A stretch of DNA of 63,084 bases, from the IMG/VR virus record IMGVR_UViG_3300002835_000181, positions 1 through 63,084 of that record. The stretch is one strand, 5' to 3'. The first letter of the stretch is position 1, and each line of letters opens with the position of its first letter. Shown here piece by piece: positions 62,401 to 63,084 of this stretch. The notes below the pieces were generated by a model. The model was not told the DNA's origin. It searched no databases and saw only the letters and a program-made list of their open reading frames with translations. The stretch comes from a virus. Both the position numbers and the translations under genes were made by a program.

Positions 62401-62694
62401 TTACACCACAAGGATCAATATTAGTATCTGATAGGCATTCTGAGTATCCGGAACATAAATTTTCAGTAAATCGTATAGTCCGAAAAAGGAATAATTATTT
62501 TGCAGAGTTGGTGTGTTGTTGTAATTATTAATGTGGGCCATATAGGAGATGAAGCTTTTAATAACGTTGGGGGGCAACAGATTGTTGCTGATCCAACTAT
62601 TAGATAGTGGATATGATTGATTAAATGAGGGTGAAAAGAGTTGAGGGCTGTTACTATTAACTTCTTTAGATTCGTTAATAACAAAATTACTCAT
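62401..62694 (-). CDS. Short adhesin-family protein C, possibly truncated or frameshifted (97 aa)
   Basis: 97 residues. SQSYPLSNSWISNN-type and NNYSFFGLYD segments resemble the YPLCNQ...NNTFGLVKD part of paralogue A. The last residues (ILILILVV) look unnatural. In the -1 frame the end instead reads TENLCSGYSECLSDTNIDPC, a typical Cys-rich ending of this family, with its stop at 62396. A shift at the T-run near 62487 would join them. It may be a decaying copy, a sequencing error or a programmed shift. Confidence 0.45.
   Translation of the reverse strand: MSNFVINESKEVNSNSPQLFSPSFNQSYPLSNSWISNNLLPPNVIKSFISYMAHINNYNNTPTLQNNYSFFGLYDLLKIYVPDTQNAYQILILILVV
62402..62407 (-). promoter_or_regulatory. 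Putative late promoter motif GGTGTA before adhesin B
   Basis: GGTGTAATTTAGTTATAT on the - strand, 34 bases before ATG 62367. Confidence 0.45.
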
Positions 62695-62731
62695 AAAATA
62701 TTTCTAGTTATAATGTGTTTCGTATATTCTT

Positions 62732-62737
62732 TACACC
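62732..62737 (-). promoter_or_regulatory. Putative late promoter motif GGTGTA before gene C
   Basis: GGTGTAAAGAATATAC on the - strand, 37 bases before ATG 62694. Confidence 0.4.
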
Positions 62738-62816
62738 GTGTTTCAATATATAATTTTTTTTAAAAAGAGATATAAGAAAACGGCCAATTGTTGTGGGGTG
62801 TGCTTATTTTTTTTAT

Positions 62817-62950
62817 ACCCCCGCCGGTTTTTGGGGGTTCTATCCCCCATTGGTGGGAAACGAAAAAACCCCCCTATTCGTGGGGGAACGCGTAGCAAAT
62901 ATCATGCCAAACGGAAAATAATCCGAAAGACTCTACCCCTTTTGGGGGGG
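62817..62950. repeat. Alternating G/C-tract dyads
   Basis: C-tracts at 62818-62822, 62844-62848, 62869-62874 and 62936-62939 alternate with G-tracts at 62833-62837, 62855-62857, 62882-62886 and 62944-62950. Adjacent tracts can pair in mutually exclusive hairpins with loops of 4-10 bases. CGGA/TCCG at 62912-62925 adds another dyad. Base composition differs sharply from the AT-rich genome around it. Confidence 0.7.
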
Positions 62951-62954
62951 TGTT

Positions 62955-63023
62955 GCAAAATGCCGAGCAAAATGCAAAAAGTGTAGCAAAATGCAACAGC
63001 CAAAATGGCAACGCCAGAATGGC
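62955..63023. repeat. Five iteron-like palindromes
   Basis: GCAAAATGC at 62955-62963, 62967-62975 and 62986-62994, then GCCAAAATGGC at 62999-63009 and GCCAGAATGGC at 63013-63023. Each is a short dyad (GCA/TGC or GCCA/TGGC arms). Starts are 12-19 bases apart, close to one helical turn or slightly more. Suits repeated binding of one protein. Confidence 0.7.
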
Positions 63024-63084
63024 ATATGTTGTAAACCTAGTATTTTCAAGGGTTTGCGACTACCAAAATATTTTTCTGGTTTGG

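Larger units (their letters stand above)
62695..63084. other. 390-base non-coding region with dyads and iterons
   Basis: No convincing gene. The first 40 bases hold the upstream region of gene C with a GGTGTA motif. Bases 62795-62950 have alternating G and C tracts forming several hairpins. Bases 62955-63023 contain five short palindromes. A short + strand ORF across the G/C tracts looks accidental. An origin, packaging site or regulatory hub is possible. Confidence 0.6.

Noticed and set aside
62738-62986. 82-codon ORF on the + strand through the G/C-tract region
   Set aside because: Arg/Lys/Pro/Gly-rich product explained by the tracts, no RBS, and it runs across hairpins and iterons.
62955-63023. 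CRISPR array
   Set aside because: Repeats are 9-11 bases and gaps only a few bases; no repeat-spacer pattern and no cas genes.
1-63084. tRNA genes, integrase, att sites
   Set aside because: None recognised by eye on either strand. A dedicated search (tRNAscan-type, integrase profiles) would be needed to exclude them.

Overview
The window is an AT-rich (about one third G+C by eye) piece of the genome of a tailed double-stranded DNA phage. It carries a complete head and tail gene set in HK97-like order: terminase, portal, protease/scaffold, decoration protein, major capsid protein, connectors, tail tube, chaperones, a 2,168-residue tape measure, tail-tip proteins and adhesins. It also carries a large replication module. 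No tail sheath, integrase, repressor, tRNA, holin or endolysin was recognised. A long non-contractile tail is therefore the best guess. The host is unknown. Cys-rich modules of the CC...GG.W...C type in the tail proteins, and the B12-dependent ribonucleotide reductase, would fit an environmental Gram-negative or planctomycete-like host, but that is inference.

Layout. Bases 1-26950 are all on the + strand. They hold an intein-containing papain-like protease, four small membrane or secreted proteins, dCMP deaminase, class II ribonucleotide reductase, PhoH, an HNH protein, small Zn and HTH proteins, a RecA-like recombinase, Vsr-like nucleases, DnaB helicase, DnaG-like primase, dNMP kinase, a RecB/Cas4-like nuclease, and a DNA polymerase III alpha subunit split into two genes around a small ORF and a DnaQ-like exonuclease. 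SSB, a sugar/glycan cluster, a homing-like nuclease, a Rad52-like annealing protein and a Zn-ribbon protein follow. Most genes overlap or nearly touch, so this is one or a few long polycistronic units. SSB has its own promoter and terminator.

Bases 26953-57312 are on the - strand. Read from right to left they run: a small acidic protein, a late sigma factor with a Cys insert, terminase small subunit, HNH, ERCC4 nuclease, terminase large subunit, portal, protease fused to scaffold, decoration, capsid, connectors, tail tube, chaperones, tape measure and tail-tip proteins. Bases 57395-58011 hold two + strand genes (an AT-hook protein and a thioredoxin-like protein). Bases 58022-62694 hold three related - strand adhesin-like genes. 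Bases 62695-63084 contain no convincing gene but are packed with G/C-tract dyads and iteron-like palindromes.

Most notable points. (1) The hexamer GGTGTA recurs 27-39 nt upstream of eight late - strand start codons, once directly behind a terminator. It is a candidate single-element late promoter for the phage-encoded gp55-like sigma factor. (2) The replicative polymerase is split downstream of its last catalytic Asp, with its proofreading exonuclease encoded in the gap. (3) An intein sits exactly in front of the catalytic Cys of the protease. (4) The RecB/Cas4-like nuclease seems to start at an AUU codon. (5) A scaffold protein is nested in frame inside the protease gene with its own RBS and a GGTGTA motif.
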